Of a stretch of 64,000 bases of DNA, positions 36,237-46,409 are shown piece after piece. Under the pieces are notes generated by a model, which saw only the letters and a list, made by a program, of their open reading frames with translations, was not told the origin of the DNA and did no database searches. The stretch is from Actinopolyspora alba (GTDB lineage: Bacteria; Actinomycetota; Actinomycetes; Mycobacteriales; Pseudonocardiaceae). A program made the translations under genes and the position numbers. Numbering within the stretch: the first letter of the stretch is position 1; each line of letters begins with the position of its first letter. The DNA is taken from NCBI RefSeq assembly GCF_900112765.1, contig NZ_FOMZ01000007.1, forward strand, positions 186,001-250,000, read 5' to 3'.

Positions 36237-37427
36237 ATGTTGTCCGAGAGGTCAGCCGAGACCGTCCGCGCCACTCTGCCAGTCGTGCGCGGCGCCATCA
36301 GCGAGATCGCCGCTCGTTTCTACAGCAAACTCTTCGCCGCCCATCCGGAACTGTTGCGCGAGCTGTTCAACCGGGGAAACCAGGCGAACGGCACGCAGCG
36401 TGAGGCGCTTGCCGGTTCGATCACCGTCTTCGCCTCCGCACTGGTCGACGGACCGGGCACCTCGCCCGAAGGGATGCTCTCGCGCATCGCGCACAAGCAC
36501 GCTTCGCTGGGCGTCACCCGGGACCAGTACGACGTCGTGCATGCGAATCTCTTCGCCGCCATCGCCGAAGTACTGGGCGACGCCGCGACCGACGAGGTCG
36601 TAAGGGCCTGGGACGAGGTCTACTGGCTGATGGCCGAGTCCCTGGTAGCCCGCGAGGAAAAGCTGTACGCGGCAGCCGGAGCTCCGGACGGCGACACCTG
36701 GCGCGATTACCGCGTCGACGCTCGTCGCTTCGAGACCCCGGAGGTGGTGACGTTCCTGGTGCGCCCGGTGGACGGTGGGCCGGTGCCCGAATGGCGGCCC
36801 GGGCAGTACGTCTCGGTCCGAGTCCGACTGCCGGACGGTGCGCGGCAGATCCGGCAGTACAGCCTGACGGGTGACACGCGGGCCGACGCGCTCAGCATCA
36901 CGGTCAGGAGAGTCGATGGTGAACCGGACGGTGAGGTCTCGAACCGACTGCACGATCACATCCGCGAAGGAGACGTCCTGCGGCTCAGCGCTCCGTTCGG
37001 CGATGTGGTCCTGGAGGAGAGCAGTGACCCGGTGCTGCTGGCTTCCGCCGGGATCGGGTGCACCCCCGTGATCGCGATGTTGCGCCACCTCGTCGCCACC
37101 GATTCCGCCCGGCGGGTGATCGCCGTGCACGCCGACCGATCCCCGAGCAGGCACGCCTTCCGCGCCGAGTTCGAGCGGTTGGTCGCCGAGCTCGACAACG
37201 CCGAGGCGCACGTCTGGTACGAGGTCCCCGAAGGACCTTGGCCGGAAGAACGGACGGGATTGCCCGATCTGGCGGGCCTGCGGATCCCGCCGGGCACCGA
37301 CGCCTACCTGTGCGGCCCGTCCACCTTCATGCGCGAGGCACATCGGCAGCTGGTCTCCGCCGGGGTCGCCGAGACGGACATCCACTACGAGGTCTTCGAA
37401 CCCGACTCCTGGCTCGCTCGGGAGTGA
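36237..37427 (+). CDS. hmp: Flavohemoprotein, nitric oxide dioxygenase
   Basis: Turns NO and O2 into nitrate using NAD(P)H (396 aa, the full flavohemoglobin length). Globin domain residues 1-140: Tyr29 in the distal pocket, proximal His88 (HKHASLG). FAD domain: RPGQYVSVRVRLP and RQYSLTG. NAD domain: ASAGIGCTPVIAMLR, YLCGPSTFMREAH and a C-terminal HYEVFEP. It lies downstream of nsrR with its own NsrR-like site at 36203-36225. A hairpin at 37441 ends the unit. Confidence 0.95.
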   Translation: MLSERSAETVRATLPVVRGAISEIAARFYSKLFAAHPELLRELFNRGNQANGTQREALAGSITVFASALVDGPGTSPEGMLSRIAHKHASLGVTRDQYDVVHANLFAAIAEVLGDAATDEVVRAWDEVYWLMAESLVAREEKLYAAAGAPDGDTWRDYRVDARRFETPEVVTFLVRPVDGGPVPEWRPGQYVSVRVRLPDGARQIRQYSLTGDTRADALSITVRRVDGEPDGEVSNRLHDHIREGDVLRLSAPFGDVVLEESSDPVLLASAGIGCTPVIAMLRHLVATDSARRVIAVHADRSPSRHAFRAEFERLVAELDNAEAHVWYEVPEGPWPEERTGLPDLAGLRIPPGTDAYLCGPSTFMREAHRQLVSAGVAETDIHYEVFEPDSWLARE

Positions 37428-37440
37428 CCGATCGGCCACC

Positions 37441-37477
37441 GGAATTCCCCGAGCTTTCCCGGATTCTCGGGGATTCC
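37441..37477 (+). terminator. Terminator after hmp
   Basis: GGAAT-t-CCCCGAG (37441-37453) pairs with CTCGGGGATTCC (37466-37477), one bulged base, loop of 12. It lies 14 bp after the hmp stop. Confidence 0.65.
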
Positions 37478-37805
37478 GTGTGCGACGGTGGACGCGCCGG
37501 CCCGGCGGTCCGATCCCGAGTGGCCCGGCCCGAGCGGGTAGAAGCACTGGTTCCGCTGTTCCCGGTTCTTCCCGCACCGATCGGGAGCGGTTCGTGGTGT
37601 CCTTTCCGGACACCGAACGAACAACGACGCCCGGTCCGGTGATGGACCGGAGTTCGGCGTCGCGGGATCCTGCGGTAGGGCAGCGATCTCGCGCCGATCA
37701 CCCGATACGACTCTCCCGTTCACCGCTGTCGGATGAGGCCGCTGTCGGGTGAGGTGGTGGCCGGTTGGGGTGGTGGCCGATGTGCGGGATCTCTGAGCGC
37801 TTCGA
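37478..37805. other. Gene-free stretch between convergent genes
   Basis: About 330 bp between the hmp terminator and the end of the lipase-maturation-factor-like gene. Frames here are Arg/Ser/Pro-rich shadows. Beyond short direct repeats near 37730-37770 (variants of ctgtcggatgagg / ctgtcgggtgagg) nothing is seen. Confidence 0.35.
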
Positions 37806-39248
37806 TCAGTCGTTCGGTGAAACGTCGTCCAGTGATACCGCGGGGATCAGTTCGGAGACCGGGTCGCGCACCCACCAGACGCCGGACTCGCGCTTCTCGG
37901 CCGCGGTGCTGAACCGGTAGCGGAACAGTCGGGCGCGAACGTGGCGCGGGGCGGTCTCCCGGAACGGGTTGTGCCGCAGCAGCGAGAGGATCCGACGTTC
38001 GTCGCGCAGCATCGCCACCAGCAGCCGTTCCAGCCATCCTCTCCCGTAGGACGGCGAGATCGCCACGAACCACATCAGCCAGTCCAGCCGCAGGTGATAC
38101 GGCGCCACCTGCGGCGAACGCTTCGTCACGTCCCCCGGCTTGCCCCGGAAACCGTACTCCCGCCACTCGTCGTCCTCGCCGCGGCCCTCCAGTACCACCT
38201 CGAACCGAGCCCGGGTAACACTGCCGAAGGCGCCGTAGGTGTTGGCCAGGTGCAGCTTGTTGAAGCTGCGGTTCATCACCTGGCCGCGTCCGATCATGTT
38301 GCGGATCGGCCAGTAGCTGAGCACGACGACCAGCACGGTCAGGGACAGCACCGTCGCCCGATACCACATCGGACCGGCGGTTCCGAGTGCTGAACCCGGT
38401 GTGAGCGCGTCCACCGGTATCCAACCGAGCAGCGTGGTGTCCATCGCCGCGAACGCCAGCGTGATGGTGATCAGGTTCAGCCAGGCGAAGTTGCCGCTGA
38501 GCATCAGCCAGCACTGCGTCACGATCATGATCAGCGCGGCGATCGTGGCCACCGGCTGCGGTGCCAACAGCCCGAACGGCACCACCAGCTGGGTGAAGTG
38601 GTTGGCCAGCACCTCCACCTTGTGCAGTCCACCGGGCAGCCGGTGGAAAACCCGGCTCAACGGGCCGGGCATCGGCTGGGTCTCGTGATGGTGGTGCAGC
38701 GCGCTCAGGTCACGCCAGGCCGGGTCGCCCCGCATTTTGATCAGCCCGGCACCGAACTCGACCCGGAACAGCAACCAGCACAGCAACCAGATCACCAACA
38801 CGGGTGGTTCGGTGTGGGCCGGTCCGAGGAACACCGCGAGAAAACCGGTTTCCAGCAGCAGCGATTCCCAGCCGAAGGCGTACCAGATCCGGCCGATGTT
38901 GACTATGGACAGATACAGCGCCCACAGCACGAACCACACCGCCATCGAGCCCCAGAGCGGGAGCGGGTCGGCCAGCCCGCAGAACGCGGCCACGCTCAGC
39001 GACAGCCCGAACCAGCCGCAGCACAGCACGAACCGGTCGGAGTAGTACAGGTGGAACAGGCTGGGGGTGCGACGGAAACCCACATGGCGCAGGAACCGCG
39101 GGGTAGGGGTCAGTCCCCGTGAACCGAGCAGGGCGGGAAACTGGTTGATCACGCACAGGAAGCCCATGGCGTAGCACAGCGCGAGCAACCGCTGTGCCAC
39201 GAACCGTGCCGGGCCGTACTCCGGTGCCCAGAACCAGTCCCAGCCCAT
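37806..39248 (-). CDS. Lipase maturation factor family membrane protein
   Basis: Integral membrane protein of 480 aa resembling the LMF1/LMF2 family (PF06762), a family first known from endoplasmic reticulum lipase folding in animals. GWDWFWAPEYGPARFVAQRLLALCYAM opens it. WESLLLETGFLAVFLGP, LLFRVEFGAGLIKMRGDPAWRDLSALHHHHETQPMPGPLSRVFHRLP-type segments and APYHLRLDWLMWF are family signatures (listed in order; the longest spans about residues 185-230). Nine or ten helices are visible. Its bacterial role is unknown. ATG 39248 follows GGAGCGGAG; the 12 residues before it are shadow. Confidence 0.85.
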   Translation of the reverse strand: MGWDWFWAPEYGPARFVAQRLLALCYAMGFLCVINQFPALLGSRGLTPTPRFLRHVGFRRTPSLFHLYYSDRFVLCCGWFGLSLSVAAFCGLADPLPLWGSMAVWFVLWALYLSIVNIGRIWYAFGWESLLLETGFLAVFLGPAHTEPPVLVIWLLCWLLFRVEFGAGLIKMRGDPAWRDLSALHHHHETQPMPGPLSRVFHRLPGGLHKVEVLANHFTQLVVPFGLLAPQPVATIAALIMIVTQCWLMLSGNFAWLNLITITLAFAAMDTTLLGWIPVDALTPGSALGTAGPMWYRATVLSLTVLVVVLSYWPIRNMIGRGQVMNRSFNKLHLANTYGAFGSVTRARFEVVLEGRGEDDEWREYGFRGKPGDVTKRSPQVAPYHLRLDWLMWFVAISPSYGRGWLERLLVAMLRDERRILSLLRHNPFRETAPRHVRARLFRYRFSTAAEKRESGVWWVRDPVSELIPAVSLDDVSPND

Positions 39249-39398
39249 CGCCGCTCCGCTCCACGATCCGACCGGCCCGCGCACGTGTGGGAACGGCGCG
39301 GGCGTACCTTCCGGTCGGACGGTAGGAGCGTTACCGACTCCGGTCGAGCTCCCGGCGCACGGTGGCGCGGCGTGTCACCGCGTCAGGTGGTGTTTTCG

Positions 39399-40745
39399 TC
39401 AGCTGTCGCCGTCGCGGCTGACGCGCACCATCTCGTCGCGTTCGACGACCTTCATCCGCTCCCGCCCCCGTTGTTCCCCGAGGGCGCGTTCGTGCTCGTC
39501 CAGCAGGTTCCAGCCCTGCCAGGTCGTGTAGGCGATCCCGCGCTCCGACAGCATGCGCGGGACGGCATCCCCGTCGTGGCCCGCACCCTCGCTGACGTCG
39601 GCCAGCATGTTGTTCACGGTCTCCAGCGCGTCACCCTTGGTGTGTCCGATGAGTCCCACCGGGCCGCGCTTGATCCAGCCGGTCGTGTAGACGCCGGGGA
39701 TGTGCTCCCCGTCGATGTCCAGCACCCGTCCCCCGTCGTGCGGGATGGTGCCGGAGCGGTTGTCGAAGGGGACGTCGGGCAGCGCGGAGCTGAGGTAGCC
39801 GACCGCGCGGTAGACCGACTGCACCTCGACGGTCTCGAACTCGCCGGTACCGTTCACCGAGCCGTTGCCGTCCAGTTCCATGATCTCGGTGCGCAGTCCC
39901 TCGACCCGGTCCGTTCCGAGTACCTCGACCGGTCGCCGGAGGAAGTGGAAGTGCAACCGCCGCCGGGTGTTGCCCTTCGGATCCCGCAGCGCCCAGTCCT
40001 GCAGCGTTTTGACCACGGACTTGACCTGGTTGTTGGTCCTGATGGCCTCTTCGCTGGCCTCGTCGAGCTCGAATCCCTCGGGATGCACGATCAGTTCCAT
40101 CTCCGACTGGTGATCGAGCTCGCGCAGTTCCAGCGGAGTGAACTTGGTCTGGGCGGGACCGCGCCGTGCGAACAGGTGCACGTCGGTCACCGAGGAGTCG
40201 CGCAGCGCCCGGTACACGTTGTCCGGGATCTCCGTGCTCAGCAGGTCGTCCGCCTGCTTGGCGAGCACGCGCGCGATGTCCAGGGCCACGTTGCCCGCGC
40301 CGAGCACGGCCACACCGTTCGCGTCGAGGTTCCAGTCGCGGGGTGCTTCCGGGTGCCCGTCGTAGAACGAGATGAACTCGGAAGCGCCGTGGCTGTGCGG
40401 CAGGTCGATCCCCGGAATGTCGAGTTCCCGGTCGTCGGCGGCTCCGGTGGAGAACACGACGGCGTCGTAGTGCTGCCGCAGGTCCGCCAGCTTGCAGTCC
40501 ACGCCGTACTCCACGTTGCCGAAGAACCGGATCTCCGGTTTGTCCATCACCTTGTGCAGGGCGCTGACGATGCCCTTGATGCGGGGATGGTCGGGTGCGA
40601 CTCCGTACCTGACCAGTCCGTACGGGGCGGGCATTCTGTCGAACAGGTCGATCTCGACCGGTGTTTCCGATTTGGTCAGGATGTCCGAGGCGTACACGCC
40701 GGCGGGGCCGGCTCCGATCACGGCTACTCGAAGCGGATGGCTCAC
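39399..40745 (-). CDS. fprA: Ferredoxin/adrenodoxin-NADP+ reductase (FprA type)
   Basis: FAD flavoprotein of 448 aa passing electrons between NADPH and ferredoxins, as for cytochrome P450s. VIGAGPAGVYASD is the FAD turn, DRMPAPYGLVRYGVAPDHP the adrenodoxin reductase motif, VLGAGNVALDIAR the NADP turn, and VYTTGWIKRGPVGLIGHTKGDA the C-terminal signature. GTG 40745 follows AGGAGG. A palindrome resembling an iron-regulator box lies 140 bp upstream. No ferredoxin or P450 gene is adjacent. Confidence 0.93.
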   Translation of the reverse strand: MSHPLRVAVIGAGPAGVYASDILTKSETPVEIDLFDRMPAPYGLVRYGVAPDHPRIKGIVSALHKVMDKPEIRFFGNVEYGVDCKLADLRQHYDAVVFSTGAADDRELDIPGIDLPHSHGASEFISFYDGHPEAPRDWNLDANGVAVLGAGNVALDIARVLAKQADDLLSTEIPDNVYRALRDSSVTDVHLFARRGPAQTKFTPLELRELDHQSEMELIVHPEGFELDEASEEAIRTNNQVKSVVKTLQDWALRDPKGNTRRRLHFHFLRRPVEVLGTDRVEGLRTEIMELDGNGSVNGTGEFETVEVQSVYRAVGYLSSALPDVPFDNRSGTIPHDGGRVLDIDGEHIPGVYTTGWIKRGPVGLIGHTKGDALETVNNMLADVSEGAGHDGDAVPRMLSERGIAYTTWQGWNLLDEHERALGEQRGRERMKVVERDEMVRVSRDGDS

Positions 40746-40884
40746 GGCGGTCCTCCTGGGCGCGGTGCCCTCGCGTTGCTGACTGAGGTCGGTTCGTGGG
40801 CGGGGCCTGTCCGGCGCCCGTTCCGACTCGCCGAGAACCTCGGCTCGCGGTCGGTCGCCCGGCGAATACGACCCTCCCGAAACA

Positions 40885-40902
40885 GCTTAGGCATACCTAA
40901 GC
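40885..40902. promoter_or_regulatory. Palindrome resembling an IdeR/DtxR iron box
   Basis: GCTTAGG-CATA-CCTAAGC, a perfect seven-base inverted repeat. TTAGG-N4-CCTAA is contained in the DtxR/IdeR consensus, but only about half of the 19-bp consensus fits overall. It lies in the 410-bp gap between the divergent fprA and DUF574 methyltransferase genes, so it could control either. Confidence 0.4.
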
Positions 40903-41154
40903 GCCTGGCCCGCGATGTGGACGGGTGACGCTGGTTACACCCCCGATCGGAGTAGTGGCATATCGAACGGGGAGCTAGTACCGACCGTGAGTGATCAGGC
41001 GCGGTAGGTGAGGGATAGGATTCGTGTTGATCTCTCGGTGGTGTTTCCGGTGAAGCCGGGGCGGGGTGGACGCACCGTGAACCGAACGGACCAATCACGA
41101 ACGGGCCGAGGTATCGGGGGGTGCCATTGGTGGCCCACGACCAAAGGAGCTTCC

Positions 41155-41961
41155 ATGACCGACCCGAGTCGGTTGCCCTCGGACGTGGATCTCGAGAAGG
41201 CCAGCGCGGCGCGATGCTACGACTACTACCTGGGCGGCTCGCACAACTTCGAAGTGGATCGCGAACTGGCCCGGAAGGTGGAGTCCCGCGTCCCGCACGT
41301 CAAACCGCTGGCGCAGGACAACAGGGCCTTCCTGCGCAGGGCCGTTCGGTACTGCCTGCGGCAGGGGATCAGGCAGTTCCTCGACATCGGCTCCGGCATC
41401 CCCACCGTCGGCAACGTGCACGAGATCGCCCAGGAGCTCGACCCGGAGGCCCGTGTGCTCTACGTCGACAACGAGCCGGTGGCCGTGGCGCACAGTCGCA
41501 CGATCCTGGAGGGCAACGACCGTGCCGACGTGGTCCAGGCCGACCTGGCCGAGATCGACGGGATCCTCGGATCGGAGCAGGCCGCGCGGCTGTTGGATCC
41601 GGAACAGCCGATAGCCGTGATGATGGTCGCCCTGTTCCACTTCGTGCCCCACTCCGCGCGTCCGGCCGAGATCCTTCGGAGCTACCACGAGTGGATGGCT
41701 CCGGGCAGTTTCCTCGGCTTCTCGCACGTCACCAGTGACCACCACCCCGAGTTACTGCAGAGCATCATCGATCTCTACGCCGACAGCAGCAATCCGGTAA
41801 CTTCGCGGAGCCACGACGAGATCCGGGAGCTGCTGGCGGACTTCGAACTGGTGGACCCGGGCCTGGTCTACGTGCCGGAGTGGCGTCCGGACACCGAGGA
41901 GGACCGTTGGCAGGACCCGGCGCGCTCGCTGGTCTACGGCGCGCTCGGACACAAGGTGTAG
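41155..41961 (+). CDS. SAM-dependent methyltransferase, DUF574 family (second copy)
   Basis: Paralogue of the 10056 gene with normal family length (268 aa). SAARCYDYYLGGSHNFEVDRELA, NRAFLRRAVRYCL, FLDIGSGIPTVGNVHEIAQ, VLYVDNEPVAVAHS and LFHFVPHSARP are the successive family motifs, the third holding the SAM-binding glycines. AAAGGAG sits 5 bases before the ATG. The next gene, a PAS-GGDEF protein, starts 4 bp after its stop, so both are cotranscribed. DUF574 genes are numerous in actinomycetes and their substrates are unknown. Confidence 0.92.
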   Translation: MTDPSRLPSDVDLEKASAARCYDYYLGGSHNFEVDRELARKVESRVPHVKPLAQDNRAFLRRAVRYCLRQGIRQFLDIGSGIPTVGNVHEIAQELDPEARVLYVDNEPVAVAHSRTILEGNDRADVVQADLAEIDGILGSEQAARLLDPEQPIAVMMVALFHFVPHSARPAEILRSYHEWMAPGSFLGFSHVTSDHHPELLQSIIDLYADSSNPVTSRSHDEIRELLADFELVDPGLVYVPEWRPDTEEDRWQDPARSLVYGALGHKV

Positions 41962-41965
41962 CCCG

Positions 41966-44155
41966 ATGAACGACACTTCTTCGGAAGCGCGTGGTTCCAC
42001 CCCCGAAGAATCCGCGGTCGTGCCCGAGCGGGACTCTCGGGTGGCCGAGTTCGCCCGAGGGTGGGCACGCGTGGTGATCGGCACGAGTTACGTGCCGATG
42101 GGGCGCCCCGAACTGTGGGAATTCCTGGAAGAGCGCACCGAACGATTGCTGCGAGCGCTGGCAGCGGATTCGTTCGACGCCGGCAACGTGAACGAGCTGG
42201 CCGCCGATCTGGTCCGGGTTCACCTCGTCGACCCCCTCGCGCTGCGTCGCACGCTCGAACTGCTCGGCTCGCGGCTGCCGGGGTTGGCTAGGGAGCTGGG
42301 ACTCGTTCACGGCGACACCGCCGAGCGGATGAACGAACTGCTGGCTTCGTTCGGTGAGGGATTCGCCGCTGCCGTCAAGCGGCGTGTGCTCGCCGATCAG
42401 GATCTCGTGCAGCGGGCCGTGCGTGACGCGCGGGACGGTGCCGAGGAAGCACTGCGGGCCAGCGAGGCACGTTTCCGGGCCGTGTTCAACTCCTCCGCGC
42501 TGGGGATCGCCATCGTGGGGCTGGACGGCCTGGTGCAGGAAGTCAACGAGTCGATGGGGACGATCTTCCGCACCGACGCCTCGGAACTGCTCGGGTGTCA
42601 CGTCCTGGAGCTGTGCGATCCCGAGTATCGGGAGAGTTTCCGGGACGAGCAGGACGCGCTCCTGGCGGAGGTGTACGAGCGGTTCATGGTGGAGGTTCCG
42701 TTCACCACCGACGACGAGACGCTGGTGTGGACCCAGGTGTCCGGTGCGCTGGTGCGGGACGCCGACGGTGAACCGGAGTACCAGGTGGTGCTCTACGCCG
42801 ACATCACCGACCTGCGACTGCTCAACGAACGGCTCAACACGCAGGCGACCACCGATCCGTTGACCGGGCTGGCCAACCGGACCCGGCTGAACACGGGAAT
42901 GGACAAGGCCCTGGCTCCCGGGGCGGGCGGCCGTCGCGTCGGGATCTGCTACTTCGATCTGGACGGTTTCAAGACGATCAACGACAGTCTCGGGCATCCG
43001 ATCGGCGACGAGCTGCTGCGCAGCGTGGCGCTGCGCATGAAGGAGGTCGCCGAGCAGCGTGGTGCGCTGGCCGCCCGGATGGGTGGCGACGAGTTCGTGC
43101 TGCTCGTTCCGGACACCGACGGGCCGGGCGGAATGGTGCCGCTCGTCGAGCGGACGTTGGAGGAGGTCCGCAGGCCGGTGCGGATCGGCGGACACGAGTT
43201 GAAGGCATCCGCCAGTGCCGGAGTCGTGGAACAGCCGGTCGCGGGCACCGACGCGCAACTGCTGCTGCGTGAGGCCGACATCACGCTGTACCGCGCAAAG
43301 GAGGAGGGCAAGGCGCAGTGGGTGCTCTACGACGCGGAGCGCAACAGCGCCGCGCGTCGCAGGTTCGAACTCTCGGCCACCATGCCCGCCGCGCTGGACA
43401 ACAACGAGTTCTTCGTGGAGTACCACCCGGTGCGCAGTCTCGACGACGATCACGTCGTGGCCGTGCACGCCGAACCGCGCTGGGATCACCCCGATCTGGG
43501 CGAGCTCGCCCCGGAACGCTTCGTCGAGCTGGCCGAGAACACCGGGATGATCACACGGTTGAGTGATTGGTTGTTGCGACAGGTATGTGAACACGCCCGT
43601 GGCTGGCTACGCGGGTTGGGCGAGCGCGCTCCCGTCGTCGCCGTCGATCTGTCCGGCAGGTACTTCCGCGATCCCGACCTGGTGAACGATTTCCGGAGTA
43701 TCCTCGCCGACAGCGGAGTCACCGCGGATCGGTTGCGGCTGGGAGTTCCGGAGGACGCGCTGTTCGACGAAGTCGGCGACCCCGTGGACACCGTCGACAT
43801 CGTTCGCGAGTTCGGCGCGGGTCTGGCGGTCCGCGATTTCGGTAGCCACTACACCGACACGCGCAGATTGCGGGAACTACCGGTGACCTCGGTGCACATC
43901 GCCGGCGATTACCTCGCCCGGATCGCCGAGTGGCCGGAGTCCGACCCGTTGGACGAGCACCTGGCCGACAGCGTGATCAACGCGGCCCGGTTGTTGGGGA
44001 TGTCGGTGGTGGCGGGTGGAGTGGACACCCGCCGTCAGGCCGAACGACTGCGCGAGAAGGGTGTCCACGCCGTGCGGGGGCGCCACGCGGGTGAACCGTT
44101 CTCCGCCGGTGAGGTGGAACAGGTGCTCGCCGACTCGTTGGAGGGGTCGGGGTGA
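41966..44155 (+). CDS. PAS-GGDEF protein with degenerate EAL domain
   Basis: Cyclic-di-GMP signalling protein of 729 aa, soluble. Residues 25-160 are a helical actinobacterial input region, 165-285 a PAS domain ([21 protein letters not shown]), 295-450 a GGDEF domain with an intact MGGDEF at residues 372-377 and [15 protein letters not shown]. Residues 455-725 follow the EAL fold but lack its catalysis: EALxRW reads HAEPRW, DDFGTG reads RDFGSH and EGVE reads GGVD. So it can make c-di-GMP but probably not hydrolyse it. The EAL part may bind ligand or partners. ATG 41966 is 4 bp after the methyltransferase stop. Confidence 0.9.
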   Translation: MNDTSSEARGSTPEESAVVPERDSRVAEFARGWARVVIGTSYVPMGRPELWEFLEERTERLLRALAADSFDAGNVNELAADLVRVHLVDPLALRRTLELLGSRLPGLARELGLVHGDTAERMNELLASFGEGFAAAVKRRVLADQDLVQRAVRDARDGAEEALRASEARFRAVFNSSALGIAIVGLDGLVQEVNESMGTIFRTDASELLGCHVLELCDPEYRESFRDEQDALLAEVYERFMVEVPFTTDDETLVWTQVSGALVRDADGEPEYQVVLYADITDLRLLNERLNTQATTDPLTGLANRTRLNTGMDKALAPGAGGRRVGICYFDLDGFKTINDSLGHPIGDELLRSVALRMKEVAEQRGALAARMGGDEFVLLVPDTDGPGGMVPLVERTLEEVRRPVRIGGHELKASASAGVVEQPVAGTDAQLLLREADITLYRAKEEGKAQWVLYDAERNSAARRRFELSATMPAALDNNEFFVEYHPVRSLDDDHVVAVHAEPRWDHPDLGELAPERFVELAENTGMITRLSDWLLRQVCEHARGWLRGLGERAPVVAVDLSGRYFRDPDLVNDFRSILADSGVTADRLRLGVPEDALFDEVGDPVDTVDIVREFGAGLAVRDFGSHYTDTRRLRELPVTSVHIAGDYLARIAEWPESDPLDEHLADSVINAARLLGMSVVAGGVDTRRQAERLREKGVHAVRGRHAGEPFSAGEVEQVLADSLEGSG

Positions 44156-44345
44156 GAGCGTCACCAGCGGTTGGTCGCCGGTCCGGTGCGGGGCCGGCCC
44201 ACGAGCCGGATGGCGGTGGCCGTGGCGGTGGCCGATAGCATCGACAGGAGGGTTTCCTCGGCCCGGCGGTGGGGTTTCCCCGCGAGTTCCGCCGGACCGG
44301 GTTCCCGACAAACGTTCGTTCGAGCAGCAAACCGTAGGAGTAACC

Positions 44346-46409
44346 GTGTCAGTCTCGCCGCCCCAAGCCCAGCAGGAATCCCGGGTGAAGGTACCGGCGG
44401 GCACTACGGCCGGCGACGCCGTCCAGCAGGCGGGGTTGCCTTCCAAGGGCCCCGAGGCGGTCGTCGTCGTGCGCGACGACGAGGGACGGCTGCGTGACCT
44501 GGCCTGGGTGCCCGAAACCGACACCGAGGTGGCGGCCGTGGCGGCCGACACCGAGGAGGGGCGCGGCGTCATCCGCCACTCCACCGCCCACGTGCTGGCG
44601 CAGGCCGTGCAGCAGCTGTTCCCGGAAGCGAAGCTGGGCGTCGGACCGCCGGTCAAGGACGGTTTCTACTACGACTTCGACGTCGATCGGCCGTTCACCC
44701 CGGAGGACCTGCGGGCGCTGGAGAAGCGCATGAAGCAGCTCGTCAAGTCGGGGCAGAAGTTCCAGCGCCGCGAGTACGCCTCGCTGGACGACGCGCGTGC
44801 CGAACTGGCCTCGGAGCCCTACAAGCTCGAACTCGTCGATCTCAAGTCCGGTTCCGACGATGTCGACACCAGCGAGGTCATGGAGGTCGGCGACGGTGAG
44901 TTGACCGTCTACGACAACATCGACCGCCACGGGGAGACCGTGTGGGGCGACCTCTGCAGGGGGCCGCACGTGCCGCACACCCGTTTCCTACCCGCCTTCA
45001 AACTGACCCGGGTCGCGGCCGCCTACTGGCGCGGCGACCAGAGCAACCGGCAGCTGCAGCGGATCTACGGGACCGCCTGGGAGTCCAAGGAAGCGCTCGA
45101 CGCGCACCTGGAGTGGTTGGCCGAGGCGGAACGCCGGGACCACCGCAGGATCGGGGCGGAACTGGACCTGTTCTCCTTCCCCGAGGAGGTCGGCTCCGGC
45201 CTGCCGGTGTTCCACCCCAAGGGCGGCATCATCCGTCGCGAGCTGGAGGACTACTCCCGGCGCAGGCACGAGCAGGCCGGATACCAGTTCGTCAACTCGC
45301 CGCACATCACCAAGAGCGCGCTGTTCGAGACCTCCGGGCACCTCGGCTGGTACGCCGACGGCATGTTCCCCCCGATGCACCTCGACGAGGAGTACGACGA
45401 GAACGGGGAGCTGCGCAAACCCGGGCAGGACTACTACCTCAAGCCGATGAACTGCCCGTTCCACAACCTCATCTACCGCTCGCGCGGGCGCTCCTACCGT
45501 GAGCTGCCGCTGCGGTTGTTCGAGTTCGGGTCGGTGTACCGCTACGAGAAGTCCGGGGTGGTGCACGGCCTCACCCGGGTGCGCGGCATGACCCAGGACG
45601 ACGCGCACATCTACTGCAGCCCGGACCAGCTGCAGGACGAGCTGAAGTCGCTGCTCGGCTTCGTGCTGAACCTGCTGCGCGACTACGGTCTGGAGGATTT
45701 CTACCTGGAGTTGTCCACCCGCAACGAGGAGAAGTACTCGGGCACCGACGAGCAGTGGCAGCGTGCCACCGACTCGTTGCGGGAGGCCGCCGAGAGCTCG
45801 GGGCTGGAACTGGTTCCGGACCCGGGCGGTGCCGCCTTCTACGGCCCGAAGATCTCCGTGCAGGCCAAGGACGCCCTCGGCAGGAGCTGGCAGATGTCGA
45901 CGATCCAGGTCGACTACGACCTGCCGGAACGGTTCGATCTGGAGTACACCGCCGCCGACGGTTCCAAGCAGCGCCCGATCAAGATCCACCGTGCGCTGTT
46001 CGGTTCCATCGAGCGCTTCTTCGGTGTGCTCACCGAGCACTACGCCGGGGCCTTCCCCGCCTGGCTCTCGCCGGTGCAGGCAGTGGGGATCCCCATCGCC
46101 GACGAGCACCTGCCGCACCTGGAGCGCGTCTTCGACGTGCTGCGGTCCAAGGGGCTGCGGGTCGAGATCGACAGCGGCGACGACCGGATGCAGAAGAAGA
46201 TCCGCAACCACACCACTCAGAAGGTGCCGTTCATGGTGCTGGCGGGCGGTAAGGACGTCGAGGCCGACGCGGTCTCGTTCCGCTTCCGTGACGGGAGTCA
46301 GCTCAACGAGGTACCGGTCGAGCAGGCCGTGGCGGCCCTGACCAACTGGGTGGAGCGTCGCGAGAACGCTTCGCCGAGCGCGGAGAACTTCGGAGCGGAG
46401 CTGGCGTGA
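44346..46409 (+). CDS. thrS: Threonine-tRNA ligase
   Basis: Class II aminoacyl-tRNA synthetase, 687 aa. N-terminal TGS domain (residues 8-75), then the editing domain with [11 protein letters not shown] and its His residues (about 80-230). The catalytic core has motif 1 region, [12 protein letters not shown] (zinc Cys), motif 2 ([20 protein letters not shown]) and motif 3 ([15 protein letters not shown]). A C-terminal anticodon-binding domain ends the protein. GTG 44346 follows AGGAG. The neighbour order thrS-HIT-pgsA is conserved with mycobacteria. I found no T-box leader in the 190 bp upstream. Confidence 0.97.
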   Translation: MSVSPPQAQQESRVKVPAGTTAGDAVQQAGLPSKGPEAVVVVRDDEGRLRDLAWVPETDTEVAAVAADTEEGRGVIRHSTAHVLAQAVQQLFPEAKLGVGPPVKDGFYYDFDVDRPFTPEDLRALEKRMKQLVKSGQKFQRREYASLDDARAELASEPYKLELVDLKSGSDDVDTSEVMEVGDGELTVYDNIDRHGETVWGDLCRGPHVPHTRFLPAFKLTRVAAAYWRGDQSNRQLQRIYGTAWESKEALDAHLEWLAEAERRDHRRIGAELDLFSFPEEVGSGLPVFHPKGGIIRRELEDYSRRRHEQAGYQFVNSPHITKSALFETSGHLGWYADGMFPPMHLDEEYDENGELRKPGQDYYLKPMNCPFHNLIYRSRGRSYRELPLRLFEFGSVYRYEKSGVVHGLTRVRGMTQDDAHIYCSPDQLQDELKSLLGFVLNLLRDYGLEDFYLELSTRNEEKYSGTDEQWQRATDSLREAAESSGLELVPDPGGAAFYGPKISVQAKDALGRSWQMSTIQVDYDLPERFDLEYTAADGSKQRPIKIHRALFGSIERFFGVLTEHYAGAFPAWLSPVQAVGIPIADEHLPHLERVFDVLRSKGLRVEIDSGDDRMQKKIRNHTTQKVPFMVLAGGKDVEADAVSFRFRDGSQLNEVPVEQAVAALTNWVERRENASPSAENFGAELA

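Noticed and set aside
39285-40928. Plus-strand 547-codon frame opposite fprA
   Set aside because: Antisense shadow of a complete FprA gene; no family motifs.
44156-44345. T-box or other riboswitch leader before thrS
   Set aside because: Only 190 bp with no visible T-box sequence or antiterminator fold.
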